Assembly: GCA_001414485.1 (NCBI GenBank)
Contig: LLEY01000033.1
Location: 1 to 64,000 of the forward strand
Length of the DNA stretch: 64,000 nt
Source of the DNA: Calycina herbarum
Lineage: Eukaryota > Ascomycota > Leotiomycetes > Helotiales > Pezizellaceae
Direction: 5' to 3'
Shown here: one piece after another, positions 1 through 12,482 of the stretch
Layout of the letters: each line of letters opens with the position of its first letter
Numbering within the stretch: the stretch's first letter is position 1
Program-made: the position numbers and the translations under genes
Notes under the pieces: generated by a model
Databases searched by the model: none
Told to the model about the DNA's origin: nothing
Seen by the model: only the letters and a program-made list of their open reading frames with translations

Positions 1-769
1 CCCCCCCCCCCCCCCCCCTCGCCCCTCACGCCTCCCGAGGTATCATCCACCATCCCCCAAAACCAGATATAAATCTAGGACAAGAAAAGAAAACACAAAA
101 TATATAACAAAAGATGAACTCCGTGGATATATCCGACTTCGAAAAAAGAACAAAGGAAAAAGGCTTCTAATGTCGTTATCAAAAGAAAAAAGGGTAGAAA
201 AAAGTAAATAACCCTTCTAACCAGACCAAAACCGAAACAATGCAGATTAAATCAGACTAAACAAACGACAGGGTAAGAGAGACCAAATGCCAATATATAA
301 AAAGACCCCTTCAAAATGTACGATACCAAACGAAAAATAGAAGGGAAAGTTGGTATCTGGGAACCTCGTGAAGAAAAAATAACAATCTGTCGTCAGAAGT
401 ATATCATATACAAAAATAACCGCTCATAGAGAAAAAGTTCCTTACAAAGGTCTCGCCATCTGCAATTGGAAATTGCGATGATGCTGGAGCAACTTCAAGC
501 TCGCCGAGCGGTGAGGCTGGAAAATATTCGGAATACAACGCACCGAAAATGCCCATAGAAATAAAAGGAATATGATGCACATCACCAACCCGTGCTGCCA
601 TCCTCTCGATGATGATGATTTTCGACCGGGGGGAGGAGGTAGGATCGGATCGCCCTGGACATCCCGAGCGTTCTCATAGCTGAATTGTAGCTTGACCGGA
701 CCGCAAGATATTGTCGCTAGTCTTGGTTTGGCAATCTCAGTATCGCTGACAAGGGATGAAGTTAGGGAA
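1..769. other. Gene-free flank downstream of the velvet gene
   Basis: The window opens with a run of 18 C followed by A-rich, low-complexity sequence. I see no credible reading frame. The stretch next to 769 is probably 3' UTR of the minus-strand velvet gene. A 65-codon minus-strand frame at 404-601 has no recognisable motif and was not called. Confidence 0.4.
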
Positions 770-2221
770 TCACCTCTTCACCCTCTTCGCTGCTCTCTTG
801 GGTTTCTTCTCATCATCTCCATCGTCTTCATCTTCATCGTCATCATCATCGTCGTCTCTGGTGTTTCCGCCTGTCTTGGCATTCCCTTTCTTGACGCTGA
901 TTAAACAACCTTGGTGCTTCAATTGTTTGGTCAAGGCAGTACTCGGTCTCATTCCACCAAAGTCCTTCGCGTTGTAAACGTGGAATGTATCGCTGAACAC
1001 GACCGAGCTCACTGGCACCGAGTGTCCCAATCGCATTTGCATTGGGTCGATGATCATCAGACTAAATCGAAGGCTGTATTTCCCCGGGGTTCGCACAGAG
1101 AGATCAGGGAAGGTGAAGAAACAGCCTTCCACGCCGTGTTCATCCTTTCCCACGAAGGGCGAAGAGACCAATGTGCCCATCAACCTCCGCTGTTGTCGTT
1201 TATCCGTTGTACCCGGCATCGCCGTATCGTCCTTGTTCGCAATTGGATCCCACAGAGTGCAATGGACAACGGCGCAAGGTTGACGTATCAATGCTTTCAT
1301 CTCTTCTGCGGAGGCATTGGGGTCTTCCACGGTCATCTGGAGAATCGGAGGTGGGTCAATCACACGACGATCGCGTTCGCCAAATCCACATGCTCGCGCG
1401 GCAAGAGGTTGTTGTCGCATTCGAATGATATGTCTAGGCGCGGGACGCGGAGGATGGGTACTGCAGGGACGGTTAGTTTGGAGCAAAGACAAATAGATGG
1501 GTTGATGTGAAAGGTACCTTGGACCACTACTTAAGAGCCCCGATATCTGCATTGCATTGGAAGAACTTGGAGCGCGGGCGGTTGGACTGGTTGTAAGGGG
1601 TGGGTTCTGCAAATGAAAGGTACTTGAGGTATGAACTGGCGGCGGTGGTTGCGAGAAGTACTGATTGTAGGATGCGCGGGTCGGCGAAAAGGCAGACGAA
1701 ACTACCACTGGTTGTGGCGATACGCTCCTGCGCAAGTCCGGTTGGTGGTGATGTTGAGAGACGGGCGATGCGCCGCTGGGTTGGGCGTAATTGTGATGAG
1801 AGCCAGTTGGTGAAGCGACTAAGGGGAGATCTTGCAGATAGCCGCCGCTGCTGTGCGAAGATGTTCTACGAGGTTGCGGAGGATGTTGATATAAATGTTG
1901 AGGCGGTGGTGCGGCGTGATCTGGACCCAACCATAGGGAGCGGTTTGGTTGTTGTGAAGGAGGAGGAGGAGGAAGTGCTGGTGGAAAGGATCTGGGTGGG
2001 TATGGAATATTATGCGCCGGCGATTGTTCCATCCGCTCATGCCTTGGCAACAGCGATGACATCGGTGGTAAGGACATTGATTGTGCCTCTGGTAGGGGAT
2101 TGCGATGGTCGAGGGATCTCGGAGGGGGAGGGGGAGGAGGGGGAGGGTATGAATAGTTTTGGTTTGGATGATCTGGAGGGGCTCCAGTAGTGTACCTCGG
2201 AGGGTGAGTTAGGGTCGACAT
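770..2221 (-). CDS. velC: Velvet-domain transcriptional regulator, VelC-like
   Basis: Velvet proteins are fungal DNA-binding regulators that couple development to secondary metabolism and act as dimers in the nucleus. The first 225 or so residues are disordered and rich in Pro, Ser, His and Gln, including a run of nine prolines. The velvet domain follows, beginning RQQPLAARACGFGERDRR and VIDPPPILQM, and running through LMGTLVSSPF, GCFFTFPDLSVRTPGKYSLRF and SVVFSDTFHVY. The tail has an acidic D/E run followed by KKPKRAAKRVKR, a likely nuclear localisation signal. A 57-nt intron at 1461-1517 (GTACCT donor, CTAAC branch, CAG acceptor) is in frame, so the reading frame also runs through it unspliced (483 aa). 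Spliced product is 464 aa. The ACGFGERDRR-VIDPPP signature fits VelC better than VosA or VelB, but this subfamily call is from memory of the families. Confidence 0.85.
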   Translation of the reverse strand: MSTLTHPPRYTTGAPPDHPNQNYSYPPPPPPPPPRSLDHRNPLPEAQSMSLPPMSSLLPRHERMEQSPAHNIPYPPRSFPPALPPPPPSQQPNRSLWLGPDHAAPPPQHLYQHPPQPRRTSSHSSGGYLQDLPLVASPTGSHHNYAQPSGASPVSQHHHQPDLRRSVSPQPVVVSSAFSPTRASYNQYFSQPPPPVHTSSTFHLQNPPLTTSPTARAPSSSNAMQISGLLSSGPRYLSHQPIYLSLLQTNRPCSTHPPRPAPRHIIRMRQQPLAARACGFGERDRRVIDPPPILQMTVEDPNASAEEMKALIRQPCAVVHCTLWDPIANKDDTAMPGTTDKRQQRRLMGTLVSSPFVGKDEHGVEGCFFTFPDLSVRTPGKYSLRFSLMIIDPMQMRLGHSVPVSSVVFSDTFHVYNAKDFGGMRPSTALTKQLKHQGCLISVKKGNAKTGGNTRDDDDDDDEDEDDGDDEKKPKRAAKRVKR

Positions 2222-2843
2222 CTTGTCTTAGTCTGAGGTTGGTGTGACGGGGTCTGTGTGTCGAGGTGACCAGAGGTCAATCGCGAATTGCAGCCTGACA
2301 ATGGGAAAACGGTCAATTAGGCAGAAGATGTTTAACTAAAGGTTATGTCAGTAACTAGAAGGGGACGCGAGGCGTATAGCGTGGCATAGCAGAGGGCATA
2401 TGGGTTGAGTGAGTGAGATATCTTACGACGGAGTTGCGGCAGCTGGTCTGAGGCGCCGCTTGAGTGGGAGCGAGCGAGTCCTGAACCAGAACGACAAAGT
2501 CGATGGGGTCGGCGGTAAGTAGTGTGTTGAAGAGGCGGTTCTGCTAAATGGCCATGTCTCCGGTGCTTTCCCTTGACGCTGAGCTGAGTCTGACTGCTTC
2601 TGGAACAATTAATCTTGGATCATGAGGGCACTGATCTTGGTGCGTGTTGGATAGAGGCGGCGTAGAGCGACAAAAGAAGGACTCTGGTGGTCGGGGACGT
2701 GGGCTGAGATCGCTTCCAATGGAAAAGGGAGGGGGGATGCGGTGGATATAACAGGATATAACAGGACGGGATATCGTATTATCGGCAGGCGGGTACAGCC
2801 TTTCCCAGGAATCAAAGGGCTGGCAAGTGCTGGAACTGGAAGG

Positions 2844-2888
2844 GGGACAAGAGGGACAAGAGGGACAAGAGGGACAAGAGGGACGAGG
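2844..2888. repeat. 9-bp tandem repeat (GGGACAAGA)x4 plus a partial unit
   Basis: Four perfect copies of GGGACAAGA run from 2844 to 2879, followed by a diverged fifth copy (GGGACGAGG). It lies about 620 bp upstream of the velvet start codon, in purine-rich sequence. Confidence 0.9.
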
Positions 2889-5800
2889 ATGGCGATGGGC
2901 CAACACCCAATGGAAGGCGGTACCGCAGTTTGCAGAGCTTGTAACCAGGCTGGCGGAGGATGAGCGAAGTTGCTGACCTCTACCCGAAGGGGCGAAGGTG
3001 TGTGTGGTTCTCTGGCAATGCTTCGCGGTGATTGAATGGCTGCAGTGTCGAGAGATGGATGCAGTGCAGCTAAATGATCTGAGGAGACCTGGAAGGGGGG
3101 GGGAGGAGGGGGAGGGGTCGTTGGCAAATGCTACCTCCTATAGTACAGTATACTCTTGCCGACTGGACTGCCACACGCAGAGGGAGATGGGCGTGATGTT
3201 GGTTGATACGCAGGTCAGTTTGGAAGGCGTCACACCAGGCGTGGATTGGAGGGCCAGTTACTGGGGGTGAAGAATGAGGTCTTCGTGGCTTTCGGTGGTG
3301 ATGCAGATGCAGAGATGCAGAGATGCAGGCTACACTGCAGCCATTCGATATGAAGACGAGGGGGGGAGAGAAGGGAGGGGAGGGGTTGAGAGGTGTAGTT
3401 GAAAGTAGAAAGGTACGTGAGAGAGAGACGACGGAGGAAGAAGAAGAGAAGCTTCAAGAAAGCACTAACGAGTAGTCTCTGCTCAAGACCGGAGAAGCCA
3501 TAGATAGCCATAGATAGCCATAGCGAGGTCATTTCCAAGAACCCAATCATCAACCACAATGCGCGGTTGAGCTCTGAGCGTCCTTCATCCCCCTCTTGAG
3601 GTGAACATCCCGGGAAACAGCTCTGATACGACCCGGCCGGCACTTATTCGACCTCTTCCAGCAGACCCGGCTCTGCTGTTGTCTGGTTCTCGTGCTGTGG
3701 TCGAGGTTTCATGGCCGCCCTGCTCCAATCATCCAAGAGACCATTGAAGAGCTTGAAATCGACTCCAGTAAACGAACCATGGAACGCTACAACCGGAGAA
3801 AGAAAGGCGACTTGGGCCAGGATGTGTGCAAGAGGAGAGAGAGAGAGAACCAGGAAACCTGCCCTGGAAACCTGGAAACCATAAAAAGGGACCCGGACGA
3901 GAGCCACACGTGCACATACCGCTTTCCATTTAGGCCCTAAAGAAGACCCTAAAGAAGAAGCACCGAGGCCAGTTCTGGGCAAGCTCCAGCAAAAGCCGTA
4001 TGCAGCGAAAGCTAGTATATTTATTTTCCTATTTTCACCGCCTGGTGGAGAGTTAGAGTCCGTAGCCCGCAAAGAAGAGGGAGTCCTCCGGAGACATGGA
4101 CAAGCGAGGCTCCGTGTATGGATGAACCGACTTTTCATGCCGACAACCTTGTCCATGAGCATGCACTCACTTACTACTCACTTACTACTAACTTAAGCTC
4201 ATACTATTAGCCTTGCTTCGAGTAAACCTGCACCACCCACGCCTTGAACATGTTCATGTTGGAAGTCATGTCAAGTCTCGACACTAGCGCAACCCCCCCC
4301 CCCCCTTCACCCAATCCTTTCTCTTCACCCTCCACCCACACTCTCGCCTACCTGTACTCCCTCCTCCATTGCGCAGGTCAAGCCGCGTGAAGTAAAAGAA
4401 CACCCACCTCTACACCTCTACCCCGACTAGTCGTCAGCTCCGCCTCCTCTCCGCGCATCGCATGCTGTTATCCGCGCATGCCTCGTCTCTTGGGCCAATG
4501 CCCGCAAACACCTCCTCCTTTCAACCAGGCCAGGGAATCAATTCGAGCCCGGAAACCCGGTGCGACGCTCAAAAGGATGTCAGCCCGCAGACGAGCCTGC
4601 ACTGCAATGAGAGGGCGAGGTCGAGCAGTCGAGTCGAGGATGAGCGATCGAGGAAAGGAATTGAGCAGCGCAGCAGCGGCAGCAGCAGCGGTGGAGGAAG
4701 GAAAAGAGCGCTGCCGCCAGCACGGCAATTGACTGGTCAAAACGATGTCCAGCACGCACCTTGGTGACCACAACAGAGCAGCGTGTCAATGTCCCTCTAA
4801 TTCCTCTTCTGGCAAGAGTCCCCGTCTTTCCCCCTTTGCAACACCACACCACTCCTTTGGAAATTACACCATAACCTTACCCCAAACCACGCAGCCAGCG
4901 GCCTGGTCCCGGAAAATGGGCGACTGGTGTTGGGGATTCGCTTTCCTGCTGCGAACCGAATGTCGAGCGTCGGACACCCTCAATCACGACGGAAGAAGTC
5001 AGAAGATTCTGGATAAAAAGGTCTATGACTCAACCCTCGAGTTGCTTCAGCCTTCAGCCTTCAGCCCTCAGCCCTCCTTGTGCAAATGCTTTGTTGGGGT
5101 CCGTCTGTTGCACTGCACCAAGAAACAATTCATACCCTGTGGCACATCCCGTGGTGATCATGGCCATCACTCTTCGTCTCTTCGGGCCATCATGTAACCT
5201 TCCCTGGGAGATCTCAGCTTTGGTAGTACGCCACCAGCAGATGAATTAGCAAGACGGGCTCTTTTCCTCTTTTTCCCTCTTTTTTCCCGCCATATCCTAG
5301 AAATCGCTCAGAGTCGACTGGCTTCTGCCAATCGCGCGTGCAGCCAGCTTCACGAGGCTTACCTGCCATTCATTACCTTACCCCTCCTTGCTCTGGACAA
5401 AGACATCGGCAGTCGTTGTCCCAAATTTATAGCACAATCGAGCGTACATTCAGATCTGCCAAGCTCGGACAATCGCTTCAACTACTCCCTCTTTTTACTT
5501 CGTAGGACAATTGCAGATAATTATTACTCGAAGCTAGCAAAAAGCCAACTATTGATTGCCATGATTCTTTTCTATTGCGAGAAGAGAGCTCTTCAACATA
5601 TCAGTTCCAGTGCTGGGGGGAGCCCAATGAAACAGCGGCACCGATCGACGTCCTCGAATGCAGTTCTTTGCCAAATCCTGTCACCGCACGTTGTTCATCT
5701 CCTCTCGTACATGGCATCTGTCTCTAACCGCTGCTAGCCCCGGAAAATAGGACACGGCATTTGAGCGATGGAACTTGAAGCCCAATTGTCCATTTCTCTC

Positions 5801-6436
5801 TGGCTCTTCCCAACAAATCTCTTGGTGCACAGCGGCAAGGTCTTGAATTTCCAGCTTTGTCAATTCTCGGAGAGATGGTGGAGAGAAAGGAAATTGAAAT
5901 TGTTGGTTTTCGTGACGAGCATGCGGCTCGTCGGCGATATGGACATGAACGAAGATGTGTTGAGATGATGGGAGTACAACTTTTTTGCCAACGCAAAGTT
6001 ACCGCATTGGCGCAGTTTTCCGCTTTACACGCCATCGTTACTTGTTAGGTACTTTACCGTCATCAATTCACCCACGCGATCTGCTACACTACACCACACA
6101 CCACACCCCCACGGTACACTTTCGGTCGAGTTCATGGCTAAATGGAACCAGCATCCAACCCCGGATCAACCCATGCAATGCGGAGGCGGCGTGCGTCGAT
6201 GCAACCTGCTTTTCTCCCACCATGAGTCGACTGTGCTGGATATGACAGGTCCGTTGAGTCCGGATTAGCATGAAAAGAGGCGTGTGATATTCTTTTACCG
6301 GAATTTGGAATTGATGGTTCATTGTCCTTCTGATGATTCCACTTTCGCAAGATGCAGCTTGGAGTTTGAGAAGTGGCAAATGTCGTACTATATCATACTT
6401 CGATACAGACCCCTTGGCTTCTGCAACCGAGCTGGA

Positions 6437-6496
6437 CAAATCCGAATACACGGATTTTAGTGTGCTCAAATCCAGATACATGGATTTTAGGTGTTC
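6437..6496. repeat. Two imperfect 30-bp tandem units, each with a palindrome
   Basis: The units at 6437-6466 and 6467-6496 both read CAAATCC-(R)-GATACA/AATACA-YGGATTTTAG. Each contains an inverted repeat: AAATCCG...CGGATTT in the first, AAATCC...GGATTT in the second. The loop is 6-8 nt. No gene is next to it. Confidence 0.75.
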
Positions 6497-8780
6497 AGGG
6501 GTCTCAGCTCTTGTGTCACCCGCGTTGGGCTGTCCAACCAAGGATAAGCTACCCGTACCCCGACCGGAAAAGTGCCTTTGAAATGGACTCGACATGAACA
6601 ATGTAATGTCTTGAGCTATTCGGCAGGTACCAGGAGGAAATCAGAAGATCAAGATATATTATCAGACCATTATTGCCGATGTTGTTATCAAGGAGTCGCA
6701 TTTGCAATCAGGATTGCACGGCACCTGAAAGGCCGAATCACAGACGAACCCCCACCATCCTTGAAATTTGAGGATGGCCACCACCAATTCATTGGAAGTT
6801 ACGCATGCATGTCAGCCGTCTCCTACTACGTTCAGTCACTCCCCCAAGGTTTTATACAGCACAAAAGCCTGCTAATAAACATATCTCGGTCAAAATAGCA
6901 AATCAACTAAATACGAAGAATCGGATGTCAGAGGTTCAAGGCGGGAGCGTTCAAAAAGGCTGTCACATTTTTGCGTCTATCATTTTTTTCATTTGGCCCA
7001 CCAAGCGTCGATGTTAATGCAGATGCAGTTTCCTATTTTGGAATTTAAACTAATTGCCACCCCTTTTCGGGTGGCGACGTGCAGCTCACACTTGATCAAG
7101 AACCTATTATCAAAGCAAAGTTAACGTATGCAGATGAAAAGATATCTGGGAATTTTTCAAGGTTCCAAATAGAGTCGTTGCACCACTGTGAGACTCGATG
7201 TTACAAATACAACATGTTTCTTCATCACAAAAACGGTAGACTGACATGCAGTGCGACAGCCCCGATCAAAAAAATGCCAACTCATACCTTATTCCGACCT
7301 CAGCCAGATCTGCTCATCACGAGACAGCCACTCTTCTCAAGTCGCGTTGTCCCTTTTTTTCTTCTTGGTTTATTTAAAGTGTGTTGTCTGCTCACGGGGG
7401 GGTTGGGTTTCACGACATGGAACCTTGATCCCTTTCCATACATTGCCAACGTGTCTTTCCTTGACGGTGAGGGATTGTCAAATGTTTTACCCCTCTGCGC
7501 AGTCAGGTCATTTACCTCTTTAATTGCTGAGGGGAGGTGGTATGTAAGTACATAGCTGGTACTACTTGCCTTTTCCCCCTCCTTGACATCAAGAGATCAT
7601 ACTATCTGATGATTTTTGATTCTGGGACAGCATCCATTGTCATCTGTTGGTACAGCCGCATCACGCTGAAGGTGATTCTACCCTTCCTATTTCCCCCCCC
7701 CCTTCTCCCTTTTGTATGAGATGAGAAGAGGCGGAAGGGGGTTGCGTTATAGGTTACATGGAACGCAGCAAGGAAGCCCGCTCATGGAGATTGGGCAAAC
7801 TCGAAGAGGGATAAGATAAAGCAAGTTTTCTTTTTGTCCATGTCGTGGTACATTGGAGGGGAGGTACTTTCTTTGTCTTGGTGTATCCTGTAGTTTCGTA
7901 TGTACATGTACATGACATGTACCTAATCAGATGACCCGAGTACTTCCTTACCCTGTGCTACATTTTTCCCCTAACATTTCCCGCCCCAGCCTTGCGAGTT
8001 TTGTGTTGAGGATGCCACGTGAGGAAAATGTTGAGGTGTTGACCCCGTTGTGAGACGATCCTATCGTCGTCCTTCGTCATTCCCAGCACGACGGCAGTGG
8101 GAAGATTTTCTCACTCGGGATGGGAGGTCCCGAGATTTCGAAGCCGAACCACGGTGGGAAACTGCCGTACTCGGTCTCACTGTGAGCAGCGCGAGCGGAA
8201 CGGGCGGCAAGGGGCAGCAGGCAGGGCTGAAATGAGCTGATTTGAGCCGTATACGACACGCCCCCTTTTCCCGAACGAGCCGGCCCAAACGACATCAGCG
8301 ATTATGCGCTAGTAGCCTTGTTGTTGTGCTTGATCGTGTGTGTGTGTGGTTGGGGGAACAGATAATATACGAGGGAATCTTCTTTTTGACACGCGTGTTT
8401 GTGATGGCTGGATTTGGGAAACGTGGGCGTTTGTTGGGGTGCCGAGTGGTTGGGTCGGGGGTGGTGTTGTGATTTCTTGAGGTTGGTGTGAGATGAATTT
8501 GGGGATTTTTGGGCTTTTCGGGCTTTCGAGCTTCCGGCTTGGTTTGTTGGTAAGGTGTGCTTTTGATGTGTATGGTTGGTTGCGATGGTGTTGTTGTGTT
8601 GAGATTTGTTGTGATGGTATCTTGAAACCCTCTTTTTTTGTTCGCGGGATTTTGGGAAGAGGAGTTCGAATTTTGAATTTGAAGCAGGGGGGATGGTATG
8701 GTATGATACGACGAACCTATCGTTGGATAACACAGCTTCTCTCTTTCGTGTTTCTTGTTGCTGTATTCATGAGTTAGTTC

Positions 8781-11102
8781 CTTGAGCAGTTTGGGGTGCT
8801 TGCAAGGTTTCTCAAATTCATCAATTTCAATTTGAAGAATAAAACGAACGTCTACAGGTTTCCCGACAACTTTGCAAGATCACAAACGCGAAATCATACC
8901 GTTGACGACCCCACGGTTATGCGAAAGAAACTTTTCATGTACAGTACAGCAATATGAAGGGTTATGACGGAGAGTTTTTGAACGTTGTTGAGAATTAATG
9001 CACTATCAATGAGTGAGTCAATTTTGGGTTTAAATTTCTTGGGAGGGTGTGGGATTCGTTGATATGGGAGAAGTCGATAGTAGTTGGTTGGTCTCAAAGT
9101 ATTCAGGTCGAGGTTCATTCCTCTGCTTCTTTTCTACGTTGATTCTGGCTACACCCACCTATCTTAGGGGAATTCTTGATTATTTGGAGAACAATTTTTG
9201 AGCTCTTGACTTGAGATGGATTATGCTAGGTCATGGCGAATCTACGTAGTGTGCGAGGTGAAGATACATGTAGAAAGTAAGCGCCCGTAATATGATTCAC
9301 TATATATTATCATCCTGGAAGTTCTAGAATAATTGAACAATCTAAAAATTAAAAGTACTAACGTAGAATAGTTTGAAAGAAGAATAAAAAACAAGTACTT
9401 GTAAATTTTAAGTTTTAAGTTTTATTTTAATTACTCTGAATATGCACTTCTCGTTAATTACAATAAATATTACTACCACGTAAGAACTACTGGTATTTAG
9501 GAGAGTGCTTCAGTTCTCAGAATGAACATACTTCGCTTATCAGAGCCTACTCAATTCTCATTGTTTGATTTAAAAACTAGCTAGCTATGGAAGGAATTAT
9601 TGTTTCCTCGAAGTCTTCAAATTCCGATGAAACAGCCCAAAAAATATTCTATGCCGCAGTCTTCAAGGAGATGTTGAATAAAAAGGTTCAGCAACAAAGC
9701 GAACCTCGACTTACGAACAAGTTGGAAACCGTGTAAGTGGGCAATGGTACACTCAAGCATCGCTCTCTACTGCGAAAAGAACTTTGTTCAATTCACGATT
9801 TCCTTGCGTCTCTAAACAAGTCTAGATGCTAGACTATGAATTCAAGGTCTCAGTGACTCAAGAATAATACGGTTGGTTGGTAGTAAGTAATATTTTGGGG
9901 GCAAATCAGATTTCTGATTTTGGACTGAGAAATTGTAAAATCTAGAGGTATCGGGCTCCTATGTAAGCTTTTTGCTGGAAGGATTCTTTCCTTGAGCTTC
10001 AGTTGTAGTGGTGGATGAAAGCGATCATTCTTAGCACCCACCAAACCTGGAACTTCTCTCTTGGGCTAGTGTCTATTTCTGGCTGTTTCCTGATGATTTT
10101 ATTGCTTCATTCCTCAAATGAAAATCTGACGTGGCTCAAAACCTGAAGAGTATATTCGCTTAGCCCCATAGCCCTACAAAAATACGTACAAAAGTTTGAA
10201 AGGATCCTTAGATCCAAATGACGAAGTTTGTAGTTGTCAATTCAAGGAAGTACAGCTTAACGGCTTCCCACGGTGGCAGTGAGCATTTAACTCCACATAT
10301 GATAAGTACTAACTTGTTTGACCCACTCTTCTTTTTTAGAGGAGACTTTATCTCTTCTCATCATTCTACTACTTTTTGGTATCTTTTTAGGTGCTTACTC
10401 TATAGCGGGTGTATAAGTCTTACTCTTAGGTAGTGAATATTTTATTAAATAATATAGCCTACTAGTTATGGCGGCTTACGAGTGTACACCCTCGTTGGTT
10501 CTAATACTAATCTCGTTGACTAGAACTTCTTTTTTTCTTTCTCTTAGTGCTTTACGCAAAAGCAAATACAAGACATTTACTATACGTGATGTTTTAACTA
10601 CTAAGGTTCTAGTATACTTTATTCAACCAATTATATAACTAACCAATTCATCTAGACATACTCTAAATTCGCTATTATTAACCTCTAGAGTATGTTGAAA
10701 TGATTTAAGTATTCTATATTATCTAGAATATTCCTATCAATTAAATTTTATTACCTAATACTCTGTAATTTTAAATTATTTGAGACATTAATTGCTTGAT
10801 TTAATTATTCTAATACTCTTGAATAATATGTTTTAATAGCTTAAATTACTAGACTGACTACTTAATACTATAAATTAGCAACGTGATTAGTCAATTCTGC
10901 CATTAGTGAGTGAAGGATACCAGTTCTCGGGGCATTCACTTAGCAAAGTATCCACTAAATTCCCCTTCCCTCTATAGTTAGCGTGAAGCAGACTAGCGCA
11001 AGACAACCAAGCTACTCCGTATATCTACCCATGCTCAACATCGCAACATCGCGACATCTCGATCTTGTAGCAAGTCACCTTCACGTCTAGAAGTAGCGCA
11101 AC
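8781..11102. other. AT-rich intergenic DNA upstream of the 2EXR gene
   Basis: From about 9300 the sequence becomes AT-rich, most strongly at 10440-10900, where it is full of TA steps and may be an old RIP-decayed repeat. A 49-codon frame at 9587-9736 begins MEGIIVSSKS and ends at a GTAAGT-like sequence. It is too short to call a gene. No other features are seen. Confidence 0.4.
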
Positions 11103-12077
11103 ATGGCATCTCCACCACCCCTCACAGAATTCACCCTATTCCCCACCTTGGCTACCGAACTTCGCCTCAAAATATGGGCAGTCCATTTGCAAGAGCCCCG
11201 AATCGTCGAAGTCTTCGCTCCTCCAAGTTCTCGGTATCGCTGGGGAATTTTGCCGACAACCAAAATCCCACCGTTATTCCATATCAATCGCGAATCACGC
11301 CAGGAAGCCCACAAGGCCTTCAAGATGGTACCAGGAGTCACCGAGTCTCGATACCTGCGACCGCAGGCTATAATCAACTTCGATATCGATACTGTCTTCT
11401 TCTCGCAGTGGGGTACTGATTGGTTGAATTTTAAAAATGCACTTCATGGTCTTGAACTTCCCAAAAACATCAAATCACTGGCGGTTCCGATTCATTTATG
11501 GAGTATAGCTAGTCATACCAGCCGTCGCGATGGTCCCATGTGTTCAGCATTCGACTTCCCAGCCCTTGAAGAGCTCGTCACGTTGGCGGTACCGAGACAA
11601 AAATACAACACTTGTTGCAGCAGACGCGTCTGGTATAAAGAGTCTCGAGAGGTGGATGAGGTGACCGACTTGTGGGAGAGCGATGTTGAGATTGCGCAGG
11701 ATTGTGACGAATTTGCAATGCCAAGAATGAGAGTCTTCTACTATCACACATGGGATTGGCTGGATCTCAGGTCCAGCATTTTGAAGATGTGGGAAGGGAG
11801 ATTTCAAAAGGATATGGAGAAACACGTTCGGGTGAATATTTTAAGGCGTCAAAGAGGTGATCGCCTGGTGCCACACCCATTTCAAAACCGCCCAGAACCT
11901 CGTGCTACGCCGAAATTGCGGGTTATTCGTGCAGTGGCCGAAGAAAGCGAACGAGGAGGAGGCAAAATGGCGTTCGTCAAAAAAGTGGAGAACCAAAACG
12001 TAGAGAAGGCCACATACAACGAAGAGACAGGACACTTGACCTTTAGGTTGGGAGAGAGATTGGAAAACATCTGTTGA
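11103..12077 (+). CDS. 2EXR-domain protein
   Basis: Uninterrupted 324-aa frame. Residues 8-40 (FTLFPTLATELRLKIW, then PRIVEV) match the 2EXR motif found in large families of fungal proteins of unknown function. IPPLFHINRESRQEAHK follows, the conserved 'NRESR.EA' segment of that family. Further on, a conserved-looking IINFDIDTVFF is seen, and then a basic C-terminal part. The ATG is preceded by GCAAC and is the first in the frame. The gene is convergent with the Zn2Cys6 factor at 12483-14611. No enzymatic role is implied by the domain. Confidence 0.8.
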   Translation: MASPPPLTEFTLFPTLATELRLKIWAVHLQEPRIVEVFAPPSSRYRWGILPTTKIPPLFHINRESRQEAHKAFKMVPGVTESRYLRPQAIINFDIDTVFFSQWGTDWLNFKNALHGLELPKNIKSLAVPIHLWSIASHTSRRDGPMCSAFDFPALEELVTLAVPRQKYNTCCSRRVWYKESREVDEVTDLWESDVEIAQDCDEFAMPRMRVFYYHTWDWLDLRSSILKMWEGRFQKDMEKHVRVNILRRQRGDRLVPHPFQNRPEPRATPKLRVIRAVAEESERGGGKMAFVKKVENQNVEKATYNEETGHLTFRLGERLENIC

Positions 12078-12482
12078 CTAGGTGTTTTCCAAAGTCACTA
12101 TGTAGTGTGTGCCGATAGGTAGAAAGGAAAGTGGTACTACTTGGGCTTGTCTGGTGGATTCGATGGGAGCTTGGTAATACGGAGTTACGCACTGAAGTGG
12201 GCGAGAATCCAGAGAGAGTCTTGAATTCTGAGAGCATAGGATTTTACACTAAAATGCTTTTAACATTCAATTGAATTCAAACTTGCCTCCAACTTGTATA
12301 GGATTCAAAGTTGAAGACTCTTCCATCATTGAATAATTTCTCTATATTGACTTCCACGATTCACGCATGCCATTTTCCCTTTTGACATAAAAGTTGGTAT
12401 CTCATTTCCATATTACTATTTCCTCATCTACCCACCGATCTACCCAAGCCCTATTAACTCCTTATATCCCAAAAAAACTCAA
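12078..12482. other. Convergent intergenic spacer
   Basis: A 405-bp AT-rich spacer between two convergent genes. It should contain both 3' UTRs. No other structure is seen. Confidence 0.5.

Larger units (their letters stand above)
2222..8780. other. Long gene-poor region upstream of the velvet gene
   Basis: About 6.5 kb of ordinary-composition DNA lies upstream of velC. It contains CT/GA microsatellites, a 13-nt C run near 4293, a 10-bp repeat (GCCATAGATA) near 3499, and strand-skewed GT-rich sequence near 8300-8720. Open frames here are short, overlap on both strands and carry no recognisable motifs. It could hold a long 5' leader or enhancer region for the velvet regulator, or a non-coding transcript. 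Sequence alone does not decide. Confidence 0.4.

Noticed and set aside
911..2190. Long plus-strand frames (199 and 196 codons) antisense to velC
   Set aside because: They mirror the low-complexity Pro/Ser/His-rich velvet leader and have no motif of their own.
3644..4162. 172-codon minus-strand frame upstream of velC
   Set aside because: No recognisable domain, overlapped by frames on the other strand, no intron logic.
6089..6601. 170-codon minus-strand frame
   Set aside because: Runs through the 30-bp palindromic tandem repeat and shows no protein-like conservation pattern.
7079..7555. 158-codon plus-strand frame
   Set aside because: Composition looks random, no motif, no plausible start context.
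8302..8733. 143-codon minus-strand frame rich in His/Lys/Asn/Ser
   Set aside because: It is a direct consequence of the GT-rich strand skew here; not a believable protein.
9587..9736. 49-codon frame starting MEGIIVSSKS, ending at a GTAAGT-like sequence
   Set aside because: Too short and no convincing second exon found, although it is noted in the region entry.
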